Source of the DNA: Aporhodopirellula rubra | Lineage (GTDB): Bacteria > Planctomycetota > Planctomycetia > Pirellulales > Pirellulaceae | NCBI RefSeq assembly: GCF_014192335.1 | Contig: NZ_JACHXU010000032.1 | Location: 17,463-81,462, forward strand | Length of the DNA stretch: 64,000 nt | Direction: 5' to 3' | Part shown: positions 21,201-28,638 of the stretch, piece after piece | Layout of the letters: every line of letters begins with the position of its first letter | How positions within the stretch are numbered: position 1 is the stretch's first letter | Notes under the pieces: model-generated | What the model was told of the DNA's origin: nothing | What the model saw: only the letters and a program-made list of their open reading frames with translations | The model's database searches: none | Made by a program: the position numbers and the translations under genes

Positions 21201-21385
21201 GATTGATGTTCCTGATCGTGTCCTTCTGGGCCGCGGGATTGCGATCCATCTCTTTCGGACACGACCGGGAAACTAAGTGAAACGCGCGCTGGGAAACAAG
21301 GTCGGTTTCATAAGAAACCGGGGTTGACGCGGTCGTGCGATTCTGAATCGCGGTTCCCCGTGGAACGTGGAGGGGTTTTGAGGTT

Positions 21386-21421
<36 letters not shown>

Positions 21422-21444
21422 AGGGCAGAGCAGGGCGGGGGAAC

Positions 21445-22374
21445 TTATTCGGGTTGGCGGATCCAGTGGCGTGTTCTTGTTGAGGGAACCGGTTGATGGG
21501 CTGCTGACGCTCTTGGTTTCGATTCGCTCGCGAGTTGGCCCTGGACCGTTTGTTCTTGATTCACTTGATTGGTATTCATTTGCTGGTTCTGGGAATCCCG
21601 GTGTGTCGGGGCTGGGCCGAACATCGAAGTGGAGGGCGGGGCAGCGGCAAACGCGGCGGCGGTCCGGGGGGGCGGCGTGGTCGCAACAGTGCCCGGTCCT
21701 GCGGAGTCGGCAAGGATCGATTGCGGAAGGTCGCTGTCCATCTCCCATGGGGCTCGACGTCGGTCGACAGAGTCCGATGGATCGGCTGCAACTTTCATCG
21801 ATTCGTATCCCCGGGGGATGCCGTTCGAGCGGGGCGTTCGGTTCGCGATCGAATCCGTTGGGGATTGAGCGAGGGGGCTCGCGTTTTGTCTGGCTCGGTC
21901 TTGATGCGTTGCCAGTGCGTCGAATCGCCCGTCGGTGAAATGAGGCGTGTTCAGCGGCACGGCCAAATCGTCGTAGGACAGAGGCACACGCAGATCCCGT
22001 CGTGGTCGAGCGACGGCGTTGGAGGGAATCCCCTGGGGAGCGTCGGCGGACCGGACTTGCGACGCCAGCGACGTGGGGGACCCGGCGGCACTGCGACTTG
22101 GAACGCCGTAGTTCGATTCGGACGCCACCCACAGTTGTTCGAACGGGACCGAATCACCCGTCGTGGTGAGGTCAGACGACGGACCGGTGGCCAAGACGGA
22201 TTCGTTGTTTTCGGGCCCGGTGGCGACGGAGGCTCGTCGGAAGGGCAGGGCAGCGACGGTGCCGCCGATGATGATCAGGGCGCCGATGGTGAGATTTCGC
22301 ACGATAGGGGACTCGTCAGCTGGATGGTGGAGGAGACCAGCTTCGTCCTTGAAACGCACATTCTTTCGCTTCAT
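21445..22374 (-). CDS. Single-pass membrane protein of unknown function
   Basis: 309 residues from ATG 22374, with AAGGAGAG about a dozen bases upstream; an in-frame start 33 bp earlier is less likely. A short charged N-terminus (MKRKNVRFKDEAG) is followed by one membrane segment near residue 28-48 (NLTIGALIIIGGTVAAL). The rest is a low-complexity Ser/Pro/Ala/Gln-rich external region without Cys, ending in QNQQMNTNQVNQEQ. No domain is recognised. It could be a small envelope or wall-linked protein. A heptamer array lies just after its stop. Confidence 0.65.
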   Translation of the reverse strand: MKRKNVRFKDEAGLLHHPADESPIVRNLTIGALIIIGGTVAALPFRRASVATGPENNESVLATGPSSDLTTTGDSVPFEQLWVASESNYGVPSRSAAGSPTSLASQVRSADAPQGIPSNAVARPRRDLRVPLSYDDLAVPLNTPHFTDGRFDALATHQDRARQNASPLAQSPTDSIANRTPRSNGIPRGYESMKVAADPSDSVDRRRAPWEMDSDLPQSILADSAGPGTVATTPPPRTAAAFAAAPPSTSMFGPAPTHRDSQNQQMNTNQVNQEQTVQGQLASESKPRASAAHQPVPSTRTRHWIRQPE

Positions 22375-22625
22375 GCGTGTGCTTGTCTCTCCTTCATCGG
22401 CGCGCACGCCAACGGAAATTTCCAGAATTCAGTTCCGGCGGCAGAACCCGTGGATGCGCAAAAGTTGCCGACGGCCGGTGGGAGGCTCGGCGGCGGCAGA
22501 ATCGGAGGCCGTGGAGAGCGAGCAAAGACGCTCGCCGGAACGTGGTCCACCGTCGGGTGGCAGTGGCGACGGCAGAGACGAAGTACTCTGTCGAGGCAGC
22601 CGATTTGGCTCGGCGGCTGATTTGC

Positions 22626-23486
22626 CTAGGCAGCTCGGGCGGCCGGTTCGGCGGTGAGGCTGCCGATCGCGTCGCCGATCTTGTCGAGCACGAGTTCGCG
22701 GCGGATGACCGGGCGAGCCATCCAGGCGCGATTGAGCACCAACTCGATGCCGAGATACACCTCCTGCGAAAATAGCCCCCGCATCGCTTTCGTCAGCGAG
22801 TCGTTCGTGCCGCGGCCCGGATGATTGCGGCGAACTTTGAGGTCAGGCGAAATCGCGTACAGCTCTTCGATCAGATCCAGGCACCAATCGACTTCATCGG
22901 GATGTGACGGATCGTAGAGCAATCCCACGTCGCCGCGTCGCCATTTGCCTTGACTGGTTTTCGCGTCGTATGTCCTCACCGACAGATGAACGACGTACGA
23001 CCAGCCGGTCAGCAAGTGCAGGATCGCTCGCTCGACTTGATTCCGATACGGCACGTAGATCTCTTCGACGATCGCGTCGCGGGTTGACTGGGGCAGGGCA
23101 CGAACGGCGGCCGGGTAGAGTTCGCGGTGATGCAACGAATGGCCTACATCGATCAGATCGCCACGGTACTCGTTGCAGACGAGCATCGCGCCGCTGCGAT
23201 AGGCGAGCCGACGAGCGGCGAGGTTGGATTCGCGATCGATGCCCGTGCGGAGCATGAGACCCGTTTGGGCCTGTGTGTCGAGTTGAGCCGAGACGTCAGG
23301 TTGAGCCTGATTGTCAGGTCGAGCGTGTGAGCCCGCGTGGGGCATCGGTTCGGTGTGCAGCGTTCCGGCGATCACCGAGCGATCACGCATCGTGTCAGCG
23401 GACTCGAGTTCGGTGCCCTCGAGACGTGAGCGTAGACGCGAAGGCGTTTTCCATCCGCCCGTGTCGCAGGTGATCAGCAGGCTCAT
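22626..23486 (-). CDS. N-formylglutamate amidohydrolase family protein
   Basis: 286 residues from ATG 23486, which overlaps the aroA stop (ATGA). The N-terminus MSLLITCDTGGW is followed by a 60-residue insert rich in Gln/Ala/Asp. The family core has MLVCNEYRGDLIDVGHSLHHRELY, VPYRNQVERAI, VVHLSVRTYDA and RRGDVGLLYDPSHPDE. Classic members hydrolyse N-formyl-L-glutamate to glutamate and formate; here no histidine-degradation genes are near. The coupling to aroA suggests co-expression, and the real substrate may differ. Confidence 0.82.
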   Translation of the reverse strand: MSLLITCDTGGWKTPSRLRSRLEGTELESADTMRDRSVIAGTLHTEPMPHAGSHARPDNQAQPDVSAQLDTQAQTGLMLRTGIDRESNLAARRLAYRSGAMLVCNEYRGDLIDVGHSLHHRELYPAAVRALPQSTRDAIVEEIYVPYRNQVERAILHLLTGWSYVVHLSVRTYDAKTSQGKWRRGDVGLLYDPSHPDEVDWCLDLIEELYAISPDLKVRRNHPGRGTNDSLTKAMRGLFSQEVYLGIELVLNRAWMARPVIRRELVLDKIGDAIGSLTAEPAARAA

Positions 23487-24910
23487 GACGCTCTCGCTCC
23501 GCCGATGCGATTGGTCGTCCACGTGTGCGATCGGCCGGTCAGTGATTCCAAATCGGCCCAGAAGTCGGGGTAGGTTTTCCGGGTGCAGGCAGGGTTCAAA
23601 ATCTCGATGCCGGGAATTCGCAGGCCCAGCAACGCGAAGCTCATCGCCATCCGGTGGTCGTTGTAGGTCTCCATCACGACGTCATGCCGGTGGCTCGATT
23701 GGGCGTCGCTGGAGAGCGGATGGATCGTCAGGCCGTCGTCATGCTCGTCGACGCGGCCGCCCAATTTGCGAAGCTCGATCGCGAGGTTGCCGATGCGGTC
23801 GGTCTCTTTGAAACGGTTGTGGGCCACGCCGCGGACCCGGGTCGGACCGTCGGCGAACAACGCGACGACCGCGAGCGTTTGCACTGTGTCGCTGATTTCA
23901 CCCATCTCGACATCGACGCCACGTAGCGGGCCGCCTTTGATTTCGATCCCGCCATCGCGAACGATGAATTCGCAGCCCATCGTCTCCAGCACTCGAGCAA
24001 ACCCGACATCGCCCTGGGAGGCGTTTTCATCGAGTCCCTCGACGAGGACCGAGCCGCCCGAGATCGCCGCCGCCGCCCAAAAATAGCTGGCCGCCGACGC
24101 GTCGGGTTCGACGTCGAATTCACATCCCTGGTAGGACCCGCCCACCGTGACGCTCCGCAGTCCACTCCACGGTTCGTCGCCGTCGAATTCCCATTCGCAG
24201 GTTCCGCCGAACGATTTCATTAATCGGGCGGTCATCCGAACGTAAGGGATCGACACCATCTCACCGACGATCTCGATCCGGATTGGTTTGCTAGCAATCG
24301 GGCCCGCCATCATCAGGCCGCTGAGGTATTGGCTGCTGACGCCGCCTCCGACTCGCATCGGTTGGCCGGTCCATCCGTTGGAGTCGATATCGACGGGCGG
24401 GCATTTGCCGTCCGAGGTCGCTACGATCCATCCGTCGAGGGCCGGGGCGATTGCGTCGACCAGGTCACCGATCGGTCGCTCGTGCATCCGGTCTACGCCC
24501 GATAGTTTGTATTTGCCACCAAATGCCGAGAGGGCCGCCGTCAAGAATCGAACGGTCGTGCCACTGTTGGCGATGAACATTTCGACGGGGGCGTCCGAGC
24601 TGATTTTGCGAGCGTCGTCGCTGACCACTCCGCCGACACCTTCCACGACGAGCGTTCGGCCGCCATCGACTGGTTTGATCGAGACGCCGATTTTCGCCAG
24701 CGAGTCGATCATGACTTCGGTGTCTTCGCTGACCAGGGTTCCGGCCAACCGGCTCGTGCCGCTGGCGAAGGCCGCACAGATCAACGCCCGGTTGGTCAGG
24801 CTCTTGCTGCCTGGTGGGCGGATCTTGCCTTCGACGGGGCCGCCAGGAACGACGCAAACTCTCGTGACTGTCGAGGCGGCGGGTTCGATTTTGACGGCGG
24901 GTTGAGTCAT
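23483..24910 (-). CDS. aroA: 3-phosphoshikimate 1-carboxyvinyltransferase (EPSP synthase)
   Basis: 475 residues from ATG 24910. The signature PPGSKSLTNRALICAAFASG is near residue 33, with FIANSGTTVRFLTA, GVDRMHERPIGDL, SSQYLSGLMMAGP and HNRFKETDRIGNLA further on; YNDHRMAMSF completes the set. It is slightly longer than typical (~430) because of an N-terminal tail and an insert. The enzyme joins shikimate 3-phosphate with phosphoenolpyruvate in the aromatic amino acid pathway. It sits between a small membrane protein (4-bp gap) and the amidohydrolase (4-bp overlap). Confidence 0.96.
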   Translation of the reverse strand: MTQPAVKIEPAASTVTRVCVVPGGPVEGKIRPPGSKSLTNRALICAAFASGTSRLAGTLVSEDTEVMIDSLAKIGVSIKPVDGGRTLVVEGVGGVVSDDARKISSDAPVEMFIANSGTTVRFLTAALSAFGGKYKLSGVDRMHERPIGDLVDAIAPALDGWIVATSDGKCPPVDIDSNGWTGQPMRVGGGVSSQYLSGLMMAGPIASKPIRIEIVGEMVSIPYVRMTARLMKSFGGTCEWEFDGDEPWSGLRSVTVGGSYQGCEFDVEPDASAASYFWAAAAISGGSVLVEGLDENASQGDVGFARVLETMGCEFIVRDGGIEIKGGPLRGVDVEMGEISDTVQTLAVVALFADGPTRVRGVAHNRFKETDRIGNLAIELRKLGGRVDEHDDGLTIHPLSSDAQSSHRHDVVMETYNDHRMAMSFALLGLRIPGIEILNPACTRKTYPDFWADLESLTGRSHTWTTNRIGGARAS

Positions 24911-24914
24911 AAAT

Positions 24915-25208
24915 TTATCCCGCGAAGAACGGGTCGTTGGATTCGCTAAGTGTTTTCTGGCCAGGGATCCACAGCGATCCGACCACCATCAACGACAACG
25001 TCGTCGTGTGGATCAGCCACGCCGCATTCTGCATCATAACCGTATGGGCCGTCACGAGCGTCATCACGACCAAGACGGCCAGGAATCGGCGTTCGGCCTT
25101 GCGTGCCGCTGTCCCGGTGGTCAACTTGGCTAGCAACAACGCCAAGAGAGCGACCATGGGCAGTCCGAGTGCACTGAATGCCGACGCGATGAATACGATT
25201 TGAGCCAT
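24915..25208 (-). CDS. Small membrane protein, three hydrophobic segments
   Basis: 97 residues from ATG 25208, with AAGGAAG at a good distance upstream. Hydrophobic segments are ASAFSALGLPMVALLALLLA, FLAVLVVMTLVTAHTVMM and TTTLSLMVVGSLWI, ending in a short tail. No family is recognised. It heads the operon with aroA, four bases upstream of it. Confidence 0.7.
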   Translation of the reverse strand: MAQIVFIASAFSALGLPMVALLALLLAKLTTGTAARKAERRFLAVLVVMTLVTAHTVMMQNAAWLIHTTTLSLMVVGSLWIPGQKTLSESNDPFFAG

Positions 25209-25498
25209 TACTTTACTTCCTTGTACTGAGCAGAAAAGACTCGAGCGATCCTGCTCGAGCGTCGGGCGAGCCATCCTTGCCGGCCGCGACAATTTCTTTC
25301 TCTCGTATTTGGCCTCTCGCGGGGAAGGTCGAACTTGAGTGAATTTTGGAAAAAAATGCCAGAAAATTCGTTGCGACCGGATTAACCCGCAAATTCTTCC
25401 CAGTTTGACTCAACGGGGGCGGGGCCAAACGCCGAAAACGAGAGTGATCCCCGTCGAACGGCTTCGCCTCCCAAAAAACTTACGTTTTCGGTGCTCCC

Positions 25499-26029
25499 AT
25501 GGCTAACAACTCAACCCACAACGCTGCTGATCGCGTTTCCCGCACGAGTGTCGCCTCACGGCAAATTCCCGCGTTGAACCTCGCCGCGCGAGTCAATCCG
25601 ATGCTGTTGGCGTGCGTTTTTCTCGCGATGCCCGTTCTCGCGTTGATGGGCGGATGTCGGTTGTGTGCCGATTGCGATCTGGAATCGTATCCGTCGTACG
25701 GCGGAGCGTGGCAGCGGACTCTTCGCGATTCGGGCCGCGTGGGCAGTATCTTTGATCCCGGCGGCAGTCGAGCGTCGGACCTTTCCGCTCGCATCGATTC
25801 CGATGCGGCGGACGAGCGATATCGCGACCGGATCGGCGGGACCGAGGGCGATGACGAGCGCGACGGCGATGAGGCCGAAGGCGATGACATGGAAACGCCC
25901 GAAGAACCAGAACGCGACCTCGAGCTCGATGACCGCGACATGCAGGAAATGCAGGATCGATTCCGCAATTTGGAATTGCAGGACATCGATTACGAAGAAA
26001 CGGGCGAATCGCAGCAGGGCTGGCAGTAG
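25499..26029 (+). CDS. Lipoprotein of unknown function
   Basis: 176 residues from ATG 25499. A hydrophobic segment ends in LALMGGC with Cys53 as the likely lipidated residue; the unusually long N-region (35 residues, several Arg) makes an internal start at 25601 possible. After CRLCADCDLESYPSYGG comes FDPGGSRASDL, then a strongly acidic, Asp/Glu-rich tail (DMETPEEPERDLELDDRD) that probably forms a coiled coil or stays disordered. I recall similar proteins in planctomycetes but no known function. Confidence 0.7.
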   Translation: MANNSTHNAADRVSRTSVASRQIPALNLAARVNPMLLACVFLAMPVLALMGGCRLCADCDLESYPSYGGAWQRTLRDSGRVGSIFDPGGSRASDLSARIDSDAADERYRDRIGGTEGDDERDGDEAEGDDMETPEEPERDLELDDRDMQEMQDRFRNLELQDIDYEETGESQQGWQ

Positions 26030-26388
26030 TCGAACACGCGTTGCGAGTGAGTTACGCGTAGCACGGCCAGAATTTGTTGTGGCAACCGTCGCCCGTCGGT
26101 GGACCACGTGCTGGCGAACGAAGTTGCTTTTGAAAACCTACGTCATTTGCAGGGACGTCCTCGGCCGTCAATTTCGGCGAATCCCGGGACTCTGAGCGGG
26201 CAAGTCGCCTTCTGAAACGCGCTCGCAAGATTTCCCTGGGCAAGAATCGGGATGAGCTGAGCGGCGATTCGTTTTGGATCTACAATTCGGTGTTCGATCT
26301 CACCGTGTGAATCGCAGCCCTCAGATGGCCTGCCCCTTCGAGAAATTGGTTGGGGGTGTTATGAAAGTGGCCACTCTGCATTTTATCG
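26030..26388. other. Gene-free stretch with one two-hairpin repeat
   Basis: It holds the promoter of the downstream flippase-like gene and one copy of the dispersed two-hairpin element (26073-26127). No gene is visible. Confidence 0.5.
26073..26127. repeat. Dispersed two-hairpin element, copy A
   Basis: ttgttgtggcaaccgtcgcc is followed by cgtcggtggaccacgtgctg and gcgaacgaagttgc. Arms CCGTCG/CGTCGG form the first stem. The skeleton (GTCGCCCG, GGTGG, CCACGTG, GCGAACG) is shared with 49041-49091. Confidence 0.65.
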
Positions 26389-27438
26389 TTGACCCGGCCA
26401 CGCACCCCCCAAGGCAACCGTCAATTGTTCAAGGTCGATCCGCGCAAACTCGTTGGCCCAGCCATGGCGTTGGTCCTTTTCGCATTCGCGATCAGGTTGC
26501 TGATCACCGAAGCGGGCAAGATCACGCATGAAGAATTCGTGGGCGGCATCACCAGCATCGAGCCCGCCTATCTGTTGATTGCGGCGTTTTTGATCGCGTT
26601 GAACTACGGATTGTTGACGTGCTATGACCTGCTCGCGCTGCGGTACGTTTGCCGTGTGCTGCCGCTGCGGCGTGTCGTGTTGGTCGCGTTCCTGGGCTAT
26701 TCGCTCGGCAATAATCTCGGCACGCTGATCGCAGCGGCACCGATTCGATACCGGTTTTATCATCGCTGGGGGCTGACGCACACGCAGATCGTTGCGTTGA
26801 TGTCGGTGTTGGCGTTGACGTTTTGGTCGGGCGTTTGCGTGCTCGGCGGTGTCGCGTTGACCCTTGCGCCGATCGAGTTGCCGGCGAAGTACGCGTTGCC
26901 GTTTGGGACCCGGACCCTCGGGATCATCTTGCTGTCGGTGACGTGTTTCTACGGGTTGGTGTGCTTGTTCTGGCACAAGCCGTGGCCGATCGGAAAACTG
27001 CATCTGCGTCCACCGTCGGTCGGGCTCGCGTCGGTTCAGGCGTCCGTCGCGGCGGTCGACTTATTAATTTCGGCCACGGCACTGTATCTCGTGATGCCGG
27101 GCAACGCGGACGTTCCGTTCCCGATGGTGCTCGCTGCGTACTTGGTTGCGATTGTCGTTTCGCTGATTTCTCAGGTCCCCGGCGGGCTCGGTGTTTTGGA
27201 GCTGATCCTCTGGACGCTGCTGAAAGATACCGTCGGGCAGCCCGTGCTCGCCTCCGTGCTAATATTCCGTATCCTTTACTACATCCTGCCTTTATTCGTT
27301 GGCATGATCGTATTGGTCGCGCACGAGATTTACAGCGGTGCGGTCGAAGCGCAGGCGGATGCGAGGATCGAAGAGAACCGCCCCTCCGAGCCGCTTCGCC
27401 CTGAAAATCCTGACCCTCCTTTTATAGACGCATCATGA
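26389..27438 (+). CDS. YbhN/UPF0104 family membrane protein (flippase-like)
   Basis: 349 residues from TTG 26389 by the best length fit; an ATG at 26464 would give a shorter protein starting at the first membrane segment. About eight hydrophobic segments are present, with [28 protein letters not shown] and [18 protein letters not shown], which match the lysylphosphatidylglycerol-synthase transmembrane region / UPF0104 group. Members move lipids across the membrane; the N-terminal flippase part of MprF is the known example. It is coupled to msrB by a 4-bp overlap. Confidence 0.82.
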   Translation: MTRPRTPQGNRQLFKVDPRKLVGPAMALVLFAFAIRLLITEAGKITHEEFVGGITSIEPAYLLIAAFLIALNYGLLTCYDLLALRYVCRVLPLRRVVLVAFLGYSLGNNLGTLIAAAPIRYRFYHRWGLTHTQIVALMSVLALTFWSGVCVLGGVALTLAPIELPAKYALPFGTRTLGIILLSVTCFYGLVCLFWHKPWPIGKLHLRPPSVGLASVQASVAAVDLLISATALYLVMPGNADVPFPMVLAAYLVAIVVSLISQVPGGLGVLELILWTLLKDTVGQPVLASVLIFRILYYILPLFVGMIVLVAHEIYSGAVEAQADARIEENRPSEPLRPENPDPPFIDAS

Positions 27439-27848
27439 CATCCGAATCGAACAGCGACGCCCCGAAGTACAACGAACTCGACGCCGAAGCGGCACGGGTG
27501 ATCTTGCATAAGGGCACCGAAGCACCCGGGCCGGGCGGTTACACGAACACGAAAGACGCCGGCACGTACATTTGTCGGCGATGCAACGCGCCGCTGTATC
27601 GAAGCGACGACAAGTTCGATAGCCATTGCGGATGGCCGAGCTTCGATGACGAAATCGAAGGTGCGATCCTACGTGAAGTCGACGCGGACGGACGCCGTGT
27701 TGAAATCATGTGCAACAACTGTGGCGGACACCTCGGTCACGTCTTCGAAGGCGAACGGTTGACGGGGAAAAACACGCGTCACTGCGTCAACAGCATCTCG
27801 ATGCGGCTGATCCCCGCTGGCGAACCGTTGCCAGAAAAGATTGTTTAA
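27435..27848 (+). CDS. msrB: Peptide-methionine (R)-S-oxide reductase
   Basis: 137 residues; ATG 27435 overlaps the preceding stop (ATGA). Zn-binding CRRCNAPLY and [12 protein letters not shown] give the two Cys pairs, and [10 protein letters not shown] and the catalytic Cys in RHCVNSISM are in the expected places. It reduces the R form of methionine sulfoxide in proteins with thioredoxin. No export signal is seen, so it is cytoplasmic. Confidence 0.96.
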   Translation: MTSESNSDAPKYNELDAEAARVILHKGTEAPGPGGYTNTKDAGTYICRRCNAPLYRSDDKFDSHCGWPSFDDEIEGAILREVDADGRRVEIMCNNCGGHLGHVFEGERLTGKNTRHCVNSISMRLIPAGEPLPEKIV

Positions 27849-27933
27849 CGCGATTGCGCTAAGCAACGGGTAGCAACTTCACGTTGTGAAAAGGGACAGA
27901 CATCCGAACACGCGACGTATTCGCGGCGTCCCA

Positions 27934-28008
27934 AGCTAGAAGCTAGAAGCTAGAAGCTAGAAGCTAGAAGCTAGAAGCTAGAAGCTAGAAGCTAGAAGCT
28001 AGAAGCTA
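27934..28008. repeat. Heptamer array, unit AGCTAGA, about ten copies
   Basis: About 74 bp of near-perfect 7-bp repeats. Its right end coincides with the TAG stop codon of the next gene (28008-28006 on the minus strand), so the first unit supplies the stop. It lies between the convergent ends of msrB and the oxidase-subunit-like gene. Rotated, the unit reads AAGCTAG. Confidence 0.92.
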
Positions 28009-28629
28009 AACACCGAAGCCGCCGGTGGTGATGATGAACGCGGCCAGCATGCACAACCAAACGAGGTCGAGAAAGTGCCAATAGTGGGCTGCGAAATCGA
28101 CCGGCCAATATCTTTCGTGGTCGTATCGTCCCATCGCGGCCCGCACGCCGACGATCCCCAGCGACACGACACCGCCGGCGACGTGCAACGCGTGTAGAAA
28201 CGCGAGCACGACGACCATGCCCGCCACGCCTTTGCCCGTGCCGCCGTGCATCGCCGGGCCGGCGAGCAGTTCGAGCATGGAGTCGTATTGGATCAGCATG
28301 AACAACACGGCCGATAACGCGCTGACGGCGAGCAGAGTGGCCGTCATGATTCGCTTGCTGCGGCGAACGGTACGCGTGGCCGCGTGAACCAGAGCACTGA
28401 TCCCGATCAGGATTCCTGTGCTGAGCAGGAAACTCCGCGGCAACGCAACGGCGCTCTGCGGATCGCCTTGTCGTGATGCCGCATAAATCCCGTATAGCAA
28501 CAGGCTGCTGAGGAAGAAAACCAGCAACGTGCCCAAGAACAACCAACCGCCTTGGCGGTAGCGGAGGTCGGTCGGAAGACGTGAGACAGTGTTCGGCACG
28601 GAGTTGTTGACCCGTTGTGTGGTGATCAA
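28006..28629 (-). CDS. Cytochrome c oxidase subunit III-like membrane protein
   Basis: 207 residues with TTG 28629 as first codon; no ATG is available near the start. Five hydrophobic segments; the end carries FLHALHVAGGVVSLG and AHYWHFLDLVWLCMLA, the helix pair typical of heme-copper oxidase subunit III. Subunits I and II are not in the window, so the partner genes are elsewhere. The gene starts nine bases after the stop of the U32 gene. Its TAG stop lies in the first unit of a heptamer array. Confidence 0.8.
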   Translation of the reverse strand: MITTQRVNNSVPNTVSRLPTDLRYRQGGWLFLGTLLVFFLSSLLLYGIYAASRQGDPQSAVALPRSFLLSTGILIGISALVHAATRTVRRSKRIMTATLLAVSALSAVLFMLIQYDSMLELLAGPAMHGGTGKGVAGMVVVLAFLHALHVAGGVVSLGIVGVRAAMGRYDHERYWPVDFAAHYWHFLDLVWLCMLAAFIITTGGFGV

Positions 28630-28638
28630 TGCGTGTGT

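Noticed and set aside
27934..28008. CRISPR array
   Set aside because: Repeats are seven bases long with no spacers, and no cas genes are present.
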